Shown: in pieces, positions 53,739-62,443 of the stretch
Layout of the letters: every line of letters begins with the position of its first letter
How positions within the stretch are numbered: the stretch's first letter is position 1
Source of the DNA: Amycolatopsis echigonensis
GTDB lineage: Bacteria > Actinomycetota > Actinomycetes > Mycobacteriales > Pseudonocardiaceae
DNA: 64,000 nucleotides
Reading direction: 5' to 3'
NCBI RefSeq assembly: GCF_014174495.1
Contig: NZ_JACJHR010000038.1
Span: 1 to 64,000, forward strand
Translations under genes and position numbers: made by a program
Notes under the pieces: model-generated
The model's database searches: none
What the model was told of the DNA's origin: nothing
What the model saw: the letters and a program-made list of their open reading frames with translations, nothing else

Positions 53739-55123
53739 GGCGTCCCCGCCGCGGGCAGCGTGATCCGGACTTGGAGACCGTGCGGTTCGACCGCGCGCAA
53801 CTCCAGAACCCCGCCACGGGCGCGGGTTTGCTCGCGGGCGATGGCGAGTCCGAGGCCGGTTCCGCGCGGCGCGCCGTCGCCGCCCGCGCGCCAGAACCGT
53901 TCGGTGGCCCGGGCGAGATCCTCCGGCGGGAGACCGGGACCGTCGTCGGCGACGACCAGCGTGACACTGTCCGAAGTGGACTCCCAACTGGCGGTGATGG
54001 TCGCACCCCGGCCGGCGTGGTGGACGGCGTTGTCCAGCAGGACGTCGAGAATCTGCGCGAGTTCGCTCTCTGGCGTGCGTACCAACAGCGGCTCTGTGTG
54101 CCCCTCGCACGGCACGAGCGTCGCGCCGGCTTCGTCGGCGGACAACCGCCACGCGTCAACTCGTTCCGCCACGACGGCGGCCAGGTCGGCGGGTTCGTCG
54201 TCGGCGCGCGCGGCCAGCCGGGTCGCCGTGCTTTCCGCGGTGGCGAGGGCGAGCAGACCGTCGAGAATCCGTTCCAGCCGTTCGACTTCGGCCACCGTGG
54301 CCTCGTAGGCCGGGCGGTTCTCGACCTCGGTGCCGAGCAGGTCGAGCCGGAGCCGGAGCGCGGCCATCGGGTTCCGCAGCTGGTGCGACGTGTCCGCGAC
54401 GAGCCGCTGCTGCTGGTTCGCCGACTCGACCACCGCGTCGGACATCCGGTTCACCGACGCCGCGAGCGACCGCAATTCGCGCGGCCCGGACCGTTCCGGC
54501 ACCTGCGCCCGGCGTCCGCCCGCCACGGCCAGCACGCCGGTTTCCAGCTCCACCAACGGCCGCACCATCCATCGCGACAGAAGGACCGCCAGCAACACAA
54601 ACAGCGCCGCGACCACCATCGCCCCGGCCGCGATCGCGCTCCACGCCGCTTCGACGTCCGCCGCCGCGGCGGTCACCGAAGCGCGCAGCAGGACTACGCC
54701 CGACACGCGCGTCCCGGTGCCGACTGGGCGGGCGAACAGCACCGGAGTGTCCGACCACGGCCGGATCCGCTCGACCGGCGCTTCCGGCTCGTTCCGCAGC
54801 GTCGCCTCGATCAGGGTCCGCGCGTCCCGATCGCTGCAGGTCAGGCCGCCGGTTTCGACCAGCGGCCGCCGCTGCGCGTCGACGATCAGCACGCCTTCGC
54901 TGTATAACGACGAATACTGCCGCGCGTCGGCGCTCAACGCGGCTGCGTCGCCGGAATCGACGGCCTGTTGCGCGAGCACCACGAAGCGGTCGACGTCGCT
55001 GTTGCGCGAAATCACGAGCTGCTGCGTCCGCTGGTCGGCGGTCGCGGACAGCAACGGCACCGCGAACGCCGCCACGACGGCGAGCGCGAGCGTGACCAGG
55101 ACAGCCAGCAGGCGAGTGCGCAC
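53735..55123 (-). CDS. two-component sensor histidine kinase
   Basis: 462-aa membrane kinase. Helix 1 (~6-26), an extracytoplasmic sensor region (~27-160), helix 2 (~163-184), HAMP (~185-240), a DHp domain with phospho-acceptor His247 in DTSHQLRNP, and an ATPase domain with N-box LLDNAVHHA and G-box DDGPGLPPED. The cognate response regulator gene is 3 nt upstream and the TAXI lipoprotein gene overlaps its end. It resembles kinases that control organic-acid uptake. Confidence 0.93.
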   Translation of the reverse strand: MRTRLLAVLVTLALAVVAAFAVPLLSATADQRTQQLVISRNSDVDRFVVLAQQAVDSGDAAALSADARQYSSLYSEGVLIVDAQRRPLVETGGLTCSDRDARTLIEATLRNEPEAPVERIRPWSDTPVLFARPVGTGTRVSGVVLLRASVTAAAADVEAAWSAIAAGAMVVAALFVLLAVLLSRWMVRPLVELETGVLAVAGGRRAQVPERSGPRELRSLAASVNRMSDAVVESANQQQRLVADTSHQLRNPMAALRLRLDLLGTEVENRPAYEATVAEVERLERILDGLLALATAESTATRLAARADDEPADLAAVVAERVDAWRLSADEAGATLVPCEGHTEPLLVRTPESELAQILDVLLDNAVHHAGRGATITASWESTSDSVTLVVADDGPGLPPEDLARATERFWRAGGDGAPRGTGLGLAIAREQTRARGGVLELRAVEPHGLQVRITLPAAGTP

Positions 55124-55126
55124 CGA

Positions 55127-55792
55127 TCAGCTCCGGCCGAGCCGGTAGCCGAAGCCGCGGATCGTGGTGAGCAGGCCGGGCCGGTCGAGTTTCGCGCGCA
55201 GCTGCGTCATGTGGACGTCCAGCGAACGCGAAACGGCGAGGTACGCGTCGCCCCACACCTCGTCCATCAGCTGCTGGCGGCTCACCGCCGTGCCCGGCCG
55301 CGCGGCGAGCACCGCCAGCACCGCGAATTCCTTGGTGGTCAGCCCGATGTCCCGGCCGCCGACGACGACCCGGCGTGCGCCCAGATCGATCTCGACGTCC
55401 TCGATCCGCACGACCGGGTCTTTCGGGGCGGGGGAGGAGTTGCCCGCCCGCCGCGCGACAGCGTCCATCCGGGCAAGCAGTTCGGCCATCCGCACCGGCT
55501 TGGCCAGGTAGTCGTCCGCGCCGAAGCGCAGCGCCCGGACGACCGAACGCTCGTCGTCGCGCGCGGTCAGCACGATCACCGGCACCGGCGACACCTGGCG
55601 GATCTTGCGCAGCACGTCGAGCCCGTCGAGGTCCGGCAGACCGAGGTCGAGGAGCAGCAGGTCCGCGTCCCGGTGCCGGGTGAGGGCGTCCGACCCGCGG
55701 CCGACCGCGGCGACGGAGTGGCCGTGCGCACCCAGCGTTTCGGCGAGTGCCCGGGCGACACCGGTGTCGTCCTCCACGAGCAGCACGCGCAC
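55127..55792 (-). CDS. OmpR/PhoB-type response regulator
   Basis: 221-aa regulator. The receiver domain has acidic pocket VEDD, phospho-acceptor Asp49 in LLLLDLGLPDLDG and Lys in YLAKPVRM. The C-terminal winged helix includes TTKEFAVLAVLAA and LDVHMTQLRAKL, ending TIRGFGYRLGRS. GTG at 55792 has GGGAGGA 6 nt upstream. Operon order is MFS transporter, regulator, kinase, TAXI protein. Confidence 0.94.
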   Translation of the reverse strand: MRVLLVEDDTGVARALAETLGAHGHSVAAVGRGSDALTRHRDADLLLLDLGLPDLDGLDVLRKIRQVSPVPVIVLTARDDERSVVRALRFGADDYLAKPVRMAELLARMDAVARRAGNSSPAPKDPVVRIEDVEIDLGARRVVVGGRDIGLTTKEFAVLAVLAARPGTAVSRQQLMDEVWGDAYLAVSRSLDVHMTQLRAKLDRPGLLTTIRGFGYRLGRS

Positions 55793-55806
55793 GGCCGTCC
55801 TCCCGG

Positions 55807-57129
55807 TCAGTCCTCGCCGCGTTCGAGGGCGGACGAACGCGAAGTTTCCCGCATTGTCGCGTACACGACGAGCGACACGAGAACGCAACCCGCGACATAC
55901 CAGAAGAAGAGCGATTCGTGCCCCGCCTTCTTCAGCGCCTGGGCGATCAGCTCGGCGGTCCCGCCGAAGATCGCGACGGTGAGCGCGTAGGGCAGGCCGA
56001 CGCCGATCGCGCGGATCCGCGTCGGGAACAGCTCGGCTTTCACGATCGCGTTGATCGAGGTGTAGCCGGTCACGATCACCAGCGCGCCGAGCAGCAGCAG
56101 GAAGGCGAGGAACGGCTGGCTGGTGCGCGCCATCAAGGTCATGATCGGCACGGTCAGCAGGGTGCCCGCGATGCCGAAGAACATCAGCAGCTTCCGCCGG
56201 CCGATCCGGTCCGACAGCCGTCCGGCCAGCGGCTGCAGGATCGCGAAGACCAGCAACGCGAGGAACATGATCACGGTGACCGTGCGCCGCGGGATGTGCG
56301 CGGTGTTCTCCAGGAACTTCTGGGTGTAGGTGGCGTAGGTGTAGAACGCGACCGTGCCGCCGAGCGTCAGGCCGACCACGAGCAGGATCTCCCGCGGGTA
56401 CTTCACGAGCTGGCGCAGCGTGCCGCGCTCGCCCTTGCCGGCTTCGGCGTTTTCGGTGACCCGCTCGTAGCTTTCGGACTCGTCCATTGACCGCCGCAGC
56501 GCCATCACGATGACCGCCGCGAGCGCGCCGACGACGAACGCGATCCGCCAGCCCCAGTCGCCCATCTGCTTGTCGGTGAGCACGCTTTGCAGGATCAGCT
56601 GCAGCCCGAGCGCGAGCAGCTGCCCGCCGACGAGCGTCACGTACTGGAAGCTGGAGTAGAACCCGCGCTTGCCCGGAGTGGCCACTTCGGACAGATACGT
56701 CGCCGAGGTGGAGTACTCGCCGCCGACCGAAAGCCCTTGCAGCAGCCGGGAAAACACCAGCAGGATCGGCGCCGCGATGCCGATCGCCGAATAGCCCGGC
56801 GTCACCGCGATGAGCAGAGAGCCGCACGCCATCATGGAAACCGAGAGGACGAGCGCGGAACGCCGCCCGTAGCGGTCGGCGAAACGGCCGAGAAGCCAGC
56901 CGCCGAGCGGGCGCATGAGGAATCCGACGGCGAACACGGCCGCGGTGTTGAGGAACTGCGCCGTGGCGTCGCCGCCGGGGAAGAACGCCTTCGCGAAGTA
57001 GACGGTGAACGCCGAATAGGCGTACCAGTCGTACCACTCGACGAGATTTCCGATCGAGCCGCGCAGCACGTTGCCGACCACGCGCCGCTCGTCCCGCGCC
57101 GAGCCGGCGTCCTGGATCCGGGTAGTCAT
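55807..57129 (-). CDS. MFS metabolite:H+ symporter (MHS family)
   Basis: 440-aa twelve-helix transporter. The start region GNLVEWYDWYAYSAFTVYFA and the loops RPLGGWLLGRFADRYGRR and RLSDRIGRRKL are typical of the ShiA/ProP/KgtP group, which imports dicarboxylates, shikimate or betaines. AGGAGGT lies 6 nt before the ATG at 57129. It heads the operon with the two-component and TAXI genes, suggesting regulated organic-acid uptake. Confidence 0.92.
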   Translation of the reverse strand: MTTRIQDAGSARDERRVVGNVLRGSIGNLVEWYDWYAYSAFTVYFAKAFFPGGDATAQFLNTAAVFAVGFLMRPLGGWLLGRFADRYGRRSALVLSVSMMACGSLLIAVTPGYSAIGIAAPILLVFSRLLQGLSVGGEYSTSATYLSEVATPGKRGFYSSFQYVTLVGGQLLALGLQLILQSVLTDKQMGDWGWRIAFVVGALAAVIVMALRRSMDESESYERVTENAEAGKGERGTLRQLVKYPREILLVVGLTLGGTVAFYTYATYTQKFLENTAHIPRRTVTVIMFLALLVFAILQPLAGRLSDRIGRRKLLMFFGIAGTLLTVPIMTLMARTSQPFLAFLLLLGALVIVTGYTSINAIVKAELFPTRIRAIGVGLPYALTVAIFGGTAELIAQALKKAGHESLFFWYVAGCVLVSLVVYATMRETSRSSALERGED

Positions 57130-57296
57130 CTTTGACCTCCTGTGTCGCGACTCACGGTGACCAACCGGCGGGTAACCATCAAGGTCGAAGCGCGGTTCCT
57201 TACCGTCGCTTAGGACGGGAGTGCCGGGTGCGCCGCCGGTCAGCGCAGCCGATAGCCTCAAGCGGGCGCAACAGCGAAGACGACGAGGAGAACGCA

Positions 57297-58001
57297 GTGG
57301 GACGGTCGGTCTTGGTCACCGGCGGCAACCGGGGCATCGGGCTGGCCATCGCCCGCGACCTCGCCGAGCAGGGGCATCAGGTCGCGGTCACGCACCGCGG
57401 GTCGGGCGCGCCGGACGGGCTTTTCGGCGTGCGGGCCGACGTCACCGACGCCGAGCAGGTGGACGCGGCGTTCAAGCTCGTCGAGGAGCACCAGGGGCCG
57501 GTCGAGGTCCTGGTGTCCAACGCCGGGCTCACCGACGACACCCTGCTCATGCGGATGTCGGAGGAGCAGTTCGAGCGCGTGCTGAACGCGAACCTCACCG
57601 GGGCGTTCCGCGTCGCCAAACGGGCCTCGCGGGGCATGCTGCGCGCCCGCTGGGGCCGGTTCGTGTTCATCTCGTCCGTGGTGGGCCTTTCCGGCTCGGC
57701 CGGGCAGGCGAACTACGCCGCGTCGAAGGCCGGCCTGGTCGGCTTCGCGCGTTCGCTCGCGCGGGAGCTGGGCTCGCGCAACATCACCGCGAACGTGGTC
57801 GCGCCCGGCTTCGTGCACACCGACATGACCGACGCCTTGAGCGAGGACCGGCGCAAGGAGATCCTCGCCAACGTCCCGTCCGGCCGCTACGCCGAACCGG
57901 CCGAAATCGCCGCGGCGGTGCGCTACCTGTCCTCGGACGAGGCGGGCTACGTCAACGGCGCGGTGCTGCCCGTCGACGGCGGCCTCGGCCTCGGCCACTG
58001 A
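57297..58001 (+). CDS. fabG: 3-oxoacyl-ACP reductase FabG
   Basis: 234-aa short-chain dehydrogenase. The NADPH motif VTGGNRGIGLAIA and the catalytic Ser (FISSVVGLSGSAG) and Tyr-x-x-x-Lys (NYAASKAG) are present. It is the FabG1/MabA counterpart, reducing 3-oxoacyl-ACP in type II fatty-acid or meromycolate-like elongation. GTG at 57297 has GAGGAG 6 nt upstream. It lies directly upstream of inhA as in mycobacteria. Confidence 0.93.
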   Translation: MGRSVLVTGGNRGIGLAIARDLAEQGHQVAVTHRGSGAPDGLFGVRADVTDAEQVDAAFKLVEEHQGPVEVLVSNAGLTDDTLLMRMSEEQFERVLNANLTGAFRVAKRASRGMLRARWGRFVFISSVVGLSGSAGQANYAASKAGLVGFARSLARELGSRNITANVVAPGFVHTDMTDALSEDRRKEILANVPSGRYAEPAEIAAAVRYLSSDEAGYVNGAVLPVDGGLGLGH

Positions 58002-58050
58002 TTCTCTTCCCGCACTTCCCGAGAAGACCATCCACGACCTGGAGGACGTG

Positions 58051-58818
58051 TTGCCCGGATTGCTCGAAGGCAAGCGGCTGCTGATCACCGGCGTCATCAC
58101 CGACGCCTCGCTCGCGTTCCACGCGGCCCGCATCGCCCAGCAGGAGGGCGCGAAGGTCGTGCTCACCGGCTTCGGACGGCTGTCGCTGGTGGAGCGCATC
58201 GCCAAGCGGCTGCCCGAGCCCGCCCCGGTGCTGGAACTGGACGTCACGAACCAGGAGCACCTCGACTCGCTCGCCGACCGCGTCCGCGAGCACGTCGACG
58301 GCCTCGACGGCGTGCTGCACTCGATCGGCTTCGCGCCGCAGAGCTGCCTCGGCGCGCCGTTCCTGGACGCCCCCAGCGACGACGTGAAGGTCGCGGTGGA
58401 CGTCTCGGCGTTCTCGTTCAAGTCGCTCGCCGTCGCGACGCTGCCGCTGCTCGGCCGCGGCTCCTCGATCGTCGGCATGGACTTCGACGCGCGCGTCGCG
58501 TGGCCGGTCTACAACTGGATGGGCGTCGCGAAGGCCGCGCTGGAGTCGGTGAACCGGTACCTGGCCAAGGAACTCGGCCCGCGGGGCATCCGGGTCAACC
58601 TGGTCAGCGCCGGCCCGATGAAGACCATGGCCGCGAAGTCCATCCCCGGCTTCGGCGAACTCGAAGGCGGCTGGGACGGCCGCGCGCCGCTCGGCTGGGA
58701 CTCCGCGGACCCGGAGCCGACCGCCAAGACGGTGTGCGCGGTGCTGTCCGACTGGCTGCCCGCCACCACCGGGTCGATGATCATGGTCGACGGCGGAGTG
58801 CACGCGCTCGGCATCTGA
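58051..58818 (+). CDS. inhA: enoyl-ACP reductase (NADH), InhA
   Basis: 255-aa enoyl-ACP reductase close to mycobacterial InhA. Tyr154 and Lys161 (PVYNWMGVAKAALES) match the catalytic Tyr158/Lys165, and Ser91 (LHSIGFAPQ) matches Ser94 of the NADH site. The C terminus keeps KTVCAVLSDWLPATTGSMI. A TTG at 58051 is preferred, giving MPGLLEGKRLL as in relatives with GGAGG five bases upstream; a GTG at 58048 is adjacent. A strong terminator follows. Confidence 0.94.
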   Translation: MPGLLEGKRLLITGVITDASLAFHAARIAQQEGAKVVLTGFGRLSLVERIAKRLPEPAPVLELDVTNQEHLDSLADRVREHVDGLDGVLHSIGFAPQSCLGAPFLDAPSDDVKVAVDVSAFSFKSLAVATLPLLGRGSSIVGMDFDARVAWPVYNWMGVAKAALESVNRYLAKELGPRGIRVNLVSAGPMKTMAAKSIPGFGELEGGWDGRAPLGWDSADPEPTAKTVCAVLSDWLPATTGSMIMVDGGVHALGI

Positions 58819-58832
58819 GCTGACAGTGGAAT

Positions 58833-58860
58833 GGCCCTGCGGGAACGCTCCCGCAGGGCC
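58833..58860 (+). terminator. intrinsic terminator after inhA
   Basis: GGCCCTGCGGGA (58833-58844) and TCCCGCAGGGCC (58849-58860) form a perfect 12-bp stem with loop ACGC, followed by GTTTTCCTTT. It lies between convergent inhA and MFS genes. Confidence 0.9.
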
Positions 58861-58868
58861 GTTTTCCT

Positions 58869-60038
58869 TTAGGCGTTCACGAGTTGCGGCGCGGTGTCGC
58901 GCCGGTGCAAGCGCAGCGCATACGTGAGGGCCGACAGCGCGAGTGCTCCGAGCGCGACGCTCACCCACGCCACGCTGGAAAAGCCCAGCCCGGCGCTGAT
59001 CGTCGTCCCGCCGAGCCACGGGCCCACGGTGTTGCCGACATTGAACGCGGACGTCGTGCTCGCGCCGACGAGCGTCGAGGTGCCGCCCGCCGCGGAGTAA
59101 GCCCGCACATTGAGCGCCGGGTTCGCCGCGAAGCCAGCCGCGCCGAGGACGAGCACTGCGGCCACCGCTACGACGGGGTTGGCCGCGAAGGCAAGCGTGA
59201 CGAGAGCGGCGACAGCGATGCCGAGACTGCCGTAAAGCGTCGCGAACGGATACGCGTCGGCAAGCTTGCCGCCAGCGAAAATCCCGATGACCGCACCGCC
59301 GCCGAACAACGCGAGCACGAGCGGCACGGCGGATTCGGGCAGTCCCGCGACGGAGACCAGCAGGGGAGCGAGGTAGCTGAACGTCGCGAACACCATCGCC
59401 TGCAGCAGCGCGATCACGCCGAGCGCGAGCCACAACCGGCTGCGGCGGAACACGCGCAGTTCTTCGGCGATCCGCGGCGCTTCAGTTTCCTTGGCGGTGC
59501 GCGGAACCGACAGCAGGACGGCGAAGGCGGCGACGGCGGTCAGCGCGGCGACCGCCCAGAACGCGCTCCGCCAGCCCGCGTGCTGTCCGAGCAGCGTGCC
59601 CGCCGGAACCCCGACGACGTTCGCGACCGTGAGCCCGCCGACCAGCACCGCGAGCGCCTGCCCGCGCCGGGCTTCCGGCACGAGATTCACGGTGGTCGCG
59701 GCGGCGACGGCCCAGAATCCGGCGCAGGCGACGGCGGCGATGACGCGGGTGGCGAAGAGGATTCCGTAACCGTCGGCGACCGCGCCGATGACGTGTGCCG
59801 CGCTGAAGACGACGAGCAGCCCGAGGAGGGTGGTCCGCCGGGGAAGCCGGAACGTGCCGACGGCGAGCAGCGGGGCGCCGACGACCATGCCGATGGCGAA
59901 GGCGGAGATCAGCAGGCCCGCGTCCGGGATGCTGACGCCGAGGTCGGAGGCCATTCCGGGGAGGAGGCCGGTGATCATGAACTCGGAGGTGCCCAGGGCG
60001 AAGATGCTGAGCCCTAGCACGAAGACGGCTGGGGGCAT
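58869..60038 (-). CDS. MFS transporter (DHA1 drug/sugar efflux type)
   Basis: 389-aa twelve-helix transporter. The start MPPAVFVLGLSIFALGTSEF, the motif SEFMITGLLPGMASDLGVS and the loop between helices 2 and 3 are typical of the arabinose-efflux/chloramphenicol-resistance-like DHA1 group. ATG at 60038; the open frame continues upstream into a repeat element, which is not coding. The TetR gene upstream in the same orientation may regulate it. Substrate unknown. Confidence 0.9.
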   Translation of the reverse strand: MPPAVFVLGLSIFALGTSEFMITGLLPGMASDLGVSIPDAGLLISAFAIGMVVGAPLLAVGTFRLPRRTTLLGLLVVFSAAHVIGAVADGYGILFATRVIAAVACAGFWAVAAATTVNLVPEARRGQALAVLVGGLTVANVVGVPAGTLLGQHAGWRSAFWAVAALTAVAAFAVLLSVPRTAKETEAPRIAEELRVFRRSRLWLALGVIALLQAMVFATFSYLAPLLVSVAGLPESAVPLVLALFGGGAVIGIFAGGKLADAYPFATLYGSLGIAVAALVTLAFAANPVVAVAAVLVLGAAGFAANPALNVRAYSAAGGTSTLVGASTTSAFNVGNTVGPWLGGTTISAGLGFSSVAWVSVALGALALSALTYALRLHRRDTAPQLVNA

Positions 60039-60171
60039 CGGAGAGCTCGCTTTCTGGAATCGGCGGTACAGAATTGGGGTGGGGGTGTGGTGGTGTGGGC
60101 GTGGGTGAGACGGGTGGGGTGTGGGGGCGGCTCGTCGCCTGGCGGCGACATTGCAGGTGGGTGTGTGTGGG

Positions 60172-60277
60172 GCACCCCGAAGCTTGATTGTGCTGACGGT
60201 TCGGGAGTGCTTGTCAAGGCGGGAAAGATGCCTTGACAAGCACTCCCGAACCGCAGGGGGGCTTCGTATCGGGGTGC
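60172..60277 (-). repeat. 106-nt structured element, copy 2 (inverted)
   Basis: Stem arms 60197-60220 and 60230-60253 (24 bp, perfect); read on the minus strand the loop is ATCTTTCCC, as in the other copies. The outer pairing GCACCCCGA...CGAAGC is retained. It lies in the 367-bp gap 60039-60405 between the TetR and MFS genes. The rest of the gap is G/T-rich flanking sequence related to that of the other copies, with no gene. Confidence 0.9.
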
Positions 60278-60405
60278 GGGGGTGGTGTGGGTGCCTCGAT
60301 TGTTGGGTGTGGTGGTGGCGGTTTGGTGGGGTGGGGCTGGTGCTCCGATGTGGCAGTGGGTGGGTCTGGCGTACCGAGCGCCGTGTCCTGGTTGTGGGTG
60401 GTCAG

Positions 60406-60990
60406 TCAGCGTCTGGCGACTGCGCTTGTCGCGATTTCTGCTACTGACGTCAGGGCTTCTCGTTCTGCGCCGCGTCGGGACATTGTTCTCAGTCCGGAGA
60501 TGGTGGCGTGGATGAAGTTCGCGATGTCGGCGGCGTCGCGGTCGCGGGTGACGCTGCCGTCCGCTTGTCCGGTGCGGGCGAAGTGGACCAGGGCGGACAG
60601 ATGTGCTTCGGTGTCGGCGTTTATCTGCGCAGCGACTTCCGGGTCGGTGGTGCCGAATTCGGCGATGGTGTTCACCATCAGGCAGCCGCGTCTGCCGTTT
60701 TCGAGTTCGTCGTCGATCGTCGAGGCCAGGAGCAGGCGGATGGCGCCGAGGCCGTCCGGTGCGTTGTCCAGCAGGGCTTCCCGCAGCCGGATGCCGCGGT
60801 GCGAGTAGTGGTCCAGCACGCGCCGGAACAGTTCGTGCTTGCTGGAAAACGTGTTGTAGATGCTGCTGCGGCCGAGTCCGGTGGCGGCGCACAGTTCCTC
60901 GGTCGACGTCGCTTCGTATCCTCGCGCCCAGAAGGCGTTCATGGCGCCTTCGAGTGCTTCGGTCTCGTCGAACTCTCGTGGCCTCGGCAT
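60406..60990 (-). CDS. TetR-family transcriptional regulator
   Basis: 194-aa repressor. The HTH is GYEATSTEELCAATGLGRSS followed by IYNTFSSKHELFRRVLDHY, and the C-terminal domain is of the TetR_C type with GCLMVNTIAEFG. The start MPRPREFDETEAL (60990) is chosen over a longer frame (61059). It probably controls the MFS gene downstream on the same strand or itself; an AT-rich segment upstream (around 61008-61030) is a candidate operator region. Confidence 0.9.
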   Translation of the reverse strand: MPRPREFDETEALEGAMNAFWARGYEATSTEELCAATGLGRSSIYNTFSSKHELFRRVLDHYSHRGIRLREALLDNAPDGLGAIRLLLASTIDDELENGRRGCLMVNTIAEFGTTDPEVAAQINADTEAHLSALVHFARTGQADGSVTRDRDAADIANFIHATISGLRTMSRRGAEREALTSVAEIATSAVARR

Positions 60991-61068
60991 GTTCCCCACC
61001 CTAACACATTTTGGACAGAGCAATACATAACTGGGCCGCCGGGGCGTGCGGGGCGACACAGGGGCAGG

Positions 61069-62121
61069 ATGAGCACCGTGGGTTACGACGCGTTGCTATG
61101 GCTTTCGTTCGGCGGTCCGGAGGGACCCGACGAGGTGATGCCGTTCCTGGAGAACGTCACCCGGGGCCGGGGCGTGCCGCGCGAGCGGCTGCTCGAGGTC
61201 GCCGAGCACTACCAGCACTTCGGCGGGGTCTCGCCGATCAACCGGCTCAACCGGGCCGCGATCGCCGCGGTCGAGAAACAGCTCGCGGCCGAGAGCATCG
61301 AGCTTCCGGTGCACTTCGGCAACCGCAACTGGGCGCCGATGGTCGAGGACACCGTGGCTCAGATGAAAGACGCGGGCGTGCGGCGCGCGCTGGTGTTCCC
61401 GACGAGCGCGTACGGCGGCTACTCCGCGTGCCGCCAGTACGACGAGGACATCGAACGAGCCCGCGCCGCCGTCGGCGAAGGCGCGCCGGAACTGGTCAAG
61501 CTGCGCCAATTCTTCGACCACCCGCGGTTCGTCGCCGCGGTCGCCGACGCGGTCCGCGCCGCCCACGCCAAACTCGGCGACCGTCCCGGCACCCGCACGG
61601 TTTTCACGGCCCACTCGATCCCGGAAAGCGCCGACCTCGCCTCCGGCCCGCCCTCCGAAGGCGGCCGCCGCTACTCGCGCCAGATCGCCGAAGCCGCCCG
61701 CCTCGTGGCCGCTGAAGCAGGAATCGCCGAGTACGACGTCGTCTGGCAGTCGCGCTCCGGCCCGCCCCAGATTCCGTGGCTGGAACCGGACATCGTCGAC
61801 CACATCGACGCCCTGCACGCCCAAGGCGTGGAATCCGTGGTGGTCAGCCCGATCGGCTTCGTCGCGGACCACCTGGAAGTAATCTGGGACCTGGACAACG
61901 AAGCCGCCGACCGCGCCGCCGAACACGGCATGGCCTTCGCCCGCGCCGCCACGCCGGACGCGTACCCGAGGTTCGCGGAAATGGTGGTGGAACTGGTCCG
62001 CGAACACCTGGACGACGCCCCCGCGCGGAAACTCTCCCCCTTCCCGGCGGCTGGCTGCACCCTCAACGGCGCCCCCTGCGCCGTCGGCTGCTGCGAACCG
62101 CCCCGCCGCCCCAGCCGCTGA
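61069..62121 (+). CDS. hemH: coproporphyrin ferrochelatase (HemH/CpfC)
   Basis: 350-aa ferrochelatase inserting iron into coproporphyrin III in the actinobacterial haem pathway. Motifs are LLWLSFGGPEGPDEV, the metal-site His in FTAHSIPESA, and QSRSGPPQIPWLEPD. Actinobacterial enzymes carry a [2Fe-2S] cluster; the likely ligands are the internal Cys in YSACRQY and the C-terminal CTLNGAPCAVGCC. ATG at 61069; a GTG at 61078 is an alternative. It lies downstream of inhA as in mycobacteria, with an MFS/TetR insert between. Confidence 0.93.
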   Translation: MSTVGYDALLWLSFGGPEGPDEVMPFLENVTRGRGVPRERLLEVAEHYQHFGGVSPINRLNRAAIAAVEKQLAAESIELPVHFGNRNWAPMVEDTVAQMKDAGVRRALVFPTSAYGGYSACRQYDEDIERARAAVGEGAPELVKLRQFFDHPRFVAAVADAVRAAHAKLGDRPGTRTVFTAHSIPESADLASGPPSEGGRRYSRQIAEAARLVAAEAGIAEYDVVWQSRSGPPQIPWLEPDIVDHIDALHAQGVESVVVSPIGFVADHLEVIWDLDNEAADRAAEHGMAFARAATPDAYPRFAEMVVELVREHLDDAPARKLSPFPAAGCTLNGAPCAVGCCEPPRRPSR

Positions 62122-62268
62122 CCAAGTTCGTTGCCGCAACCGCACCGAATGCGGCATCGGCGCCCCAGCCCCGGCCGCGAACCGCAACCGACCCTCTACA
62201 GCCCCTGCCCAACCCACTGCCAACCGGCGCTGGTGCACCCGACCGACCAGGCACCCAGACCCACCCCT

Positions 62269-62374
62269 GCACCCCGATACGAAGCCCGCATGCGGTCTGA
62301 GGGTGCTTGTCAAGGCATCTTTCCCGCCTTGACAAGCACCCTCAGACCGTCATGACAATCAAGCTTCGGGGTGC
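62269..62374 (+). repeat. 106-nt structured element, copy 3
   Basis: Stem arms 62293-62316 and 62326-62349 (24 bp, perfect) with loop ATCTTTCCC. Relative to copy 1 one G-C pair has become A-T through changes in both arms. It lies in the 322-bp gap (62122-62443) between the convergent hemH and minus-strand gene. The upstream flank (from ~62145) also resembles that of copy 1. Confidence 0.9.
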
Positions 62375-62443
62375 CCCACGCAACCACCGACCCCCTACGA
62401 AACCGCACCAGCAGGACGGCCGAAACCGCACCAGCAGCACGGG

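Noticed and set aside
60014..60892. A 292-codon minus-strand frame spanning the TetR/MFS gap
   Set aside because: It is out of frame with the TetR gene, runs through the 106-nt repeat and its flanks, and has no family resemblance.
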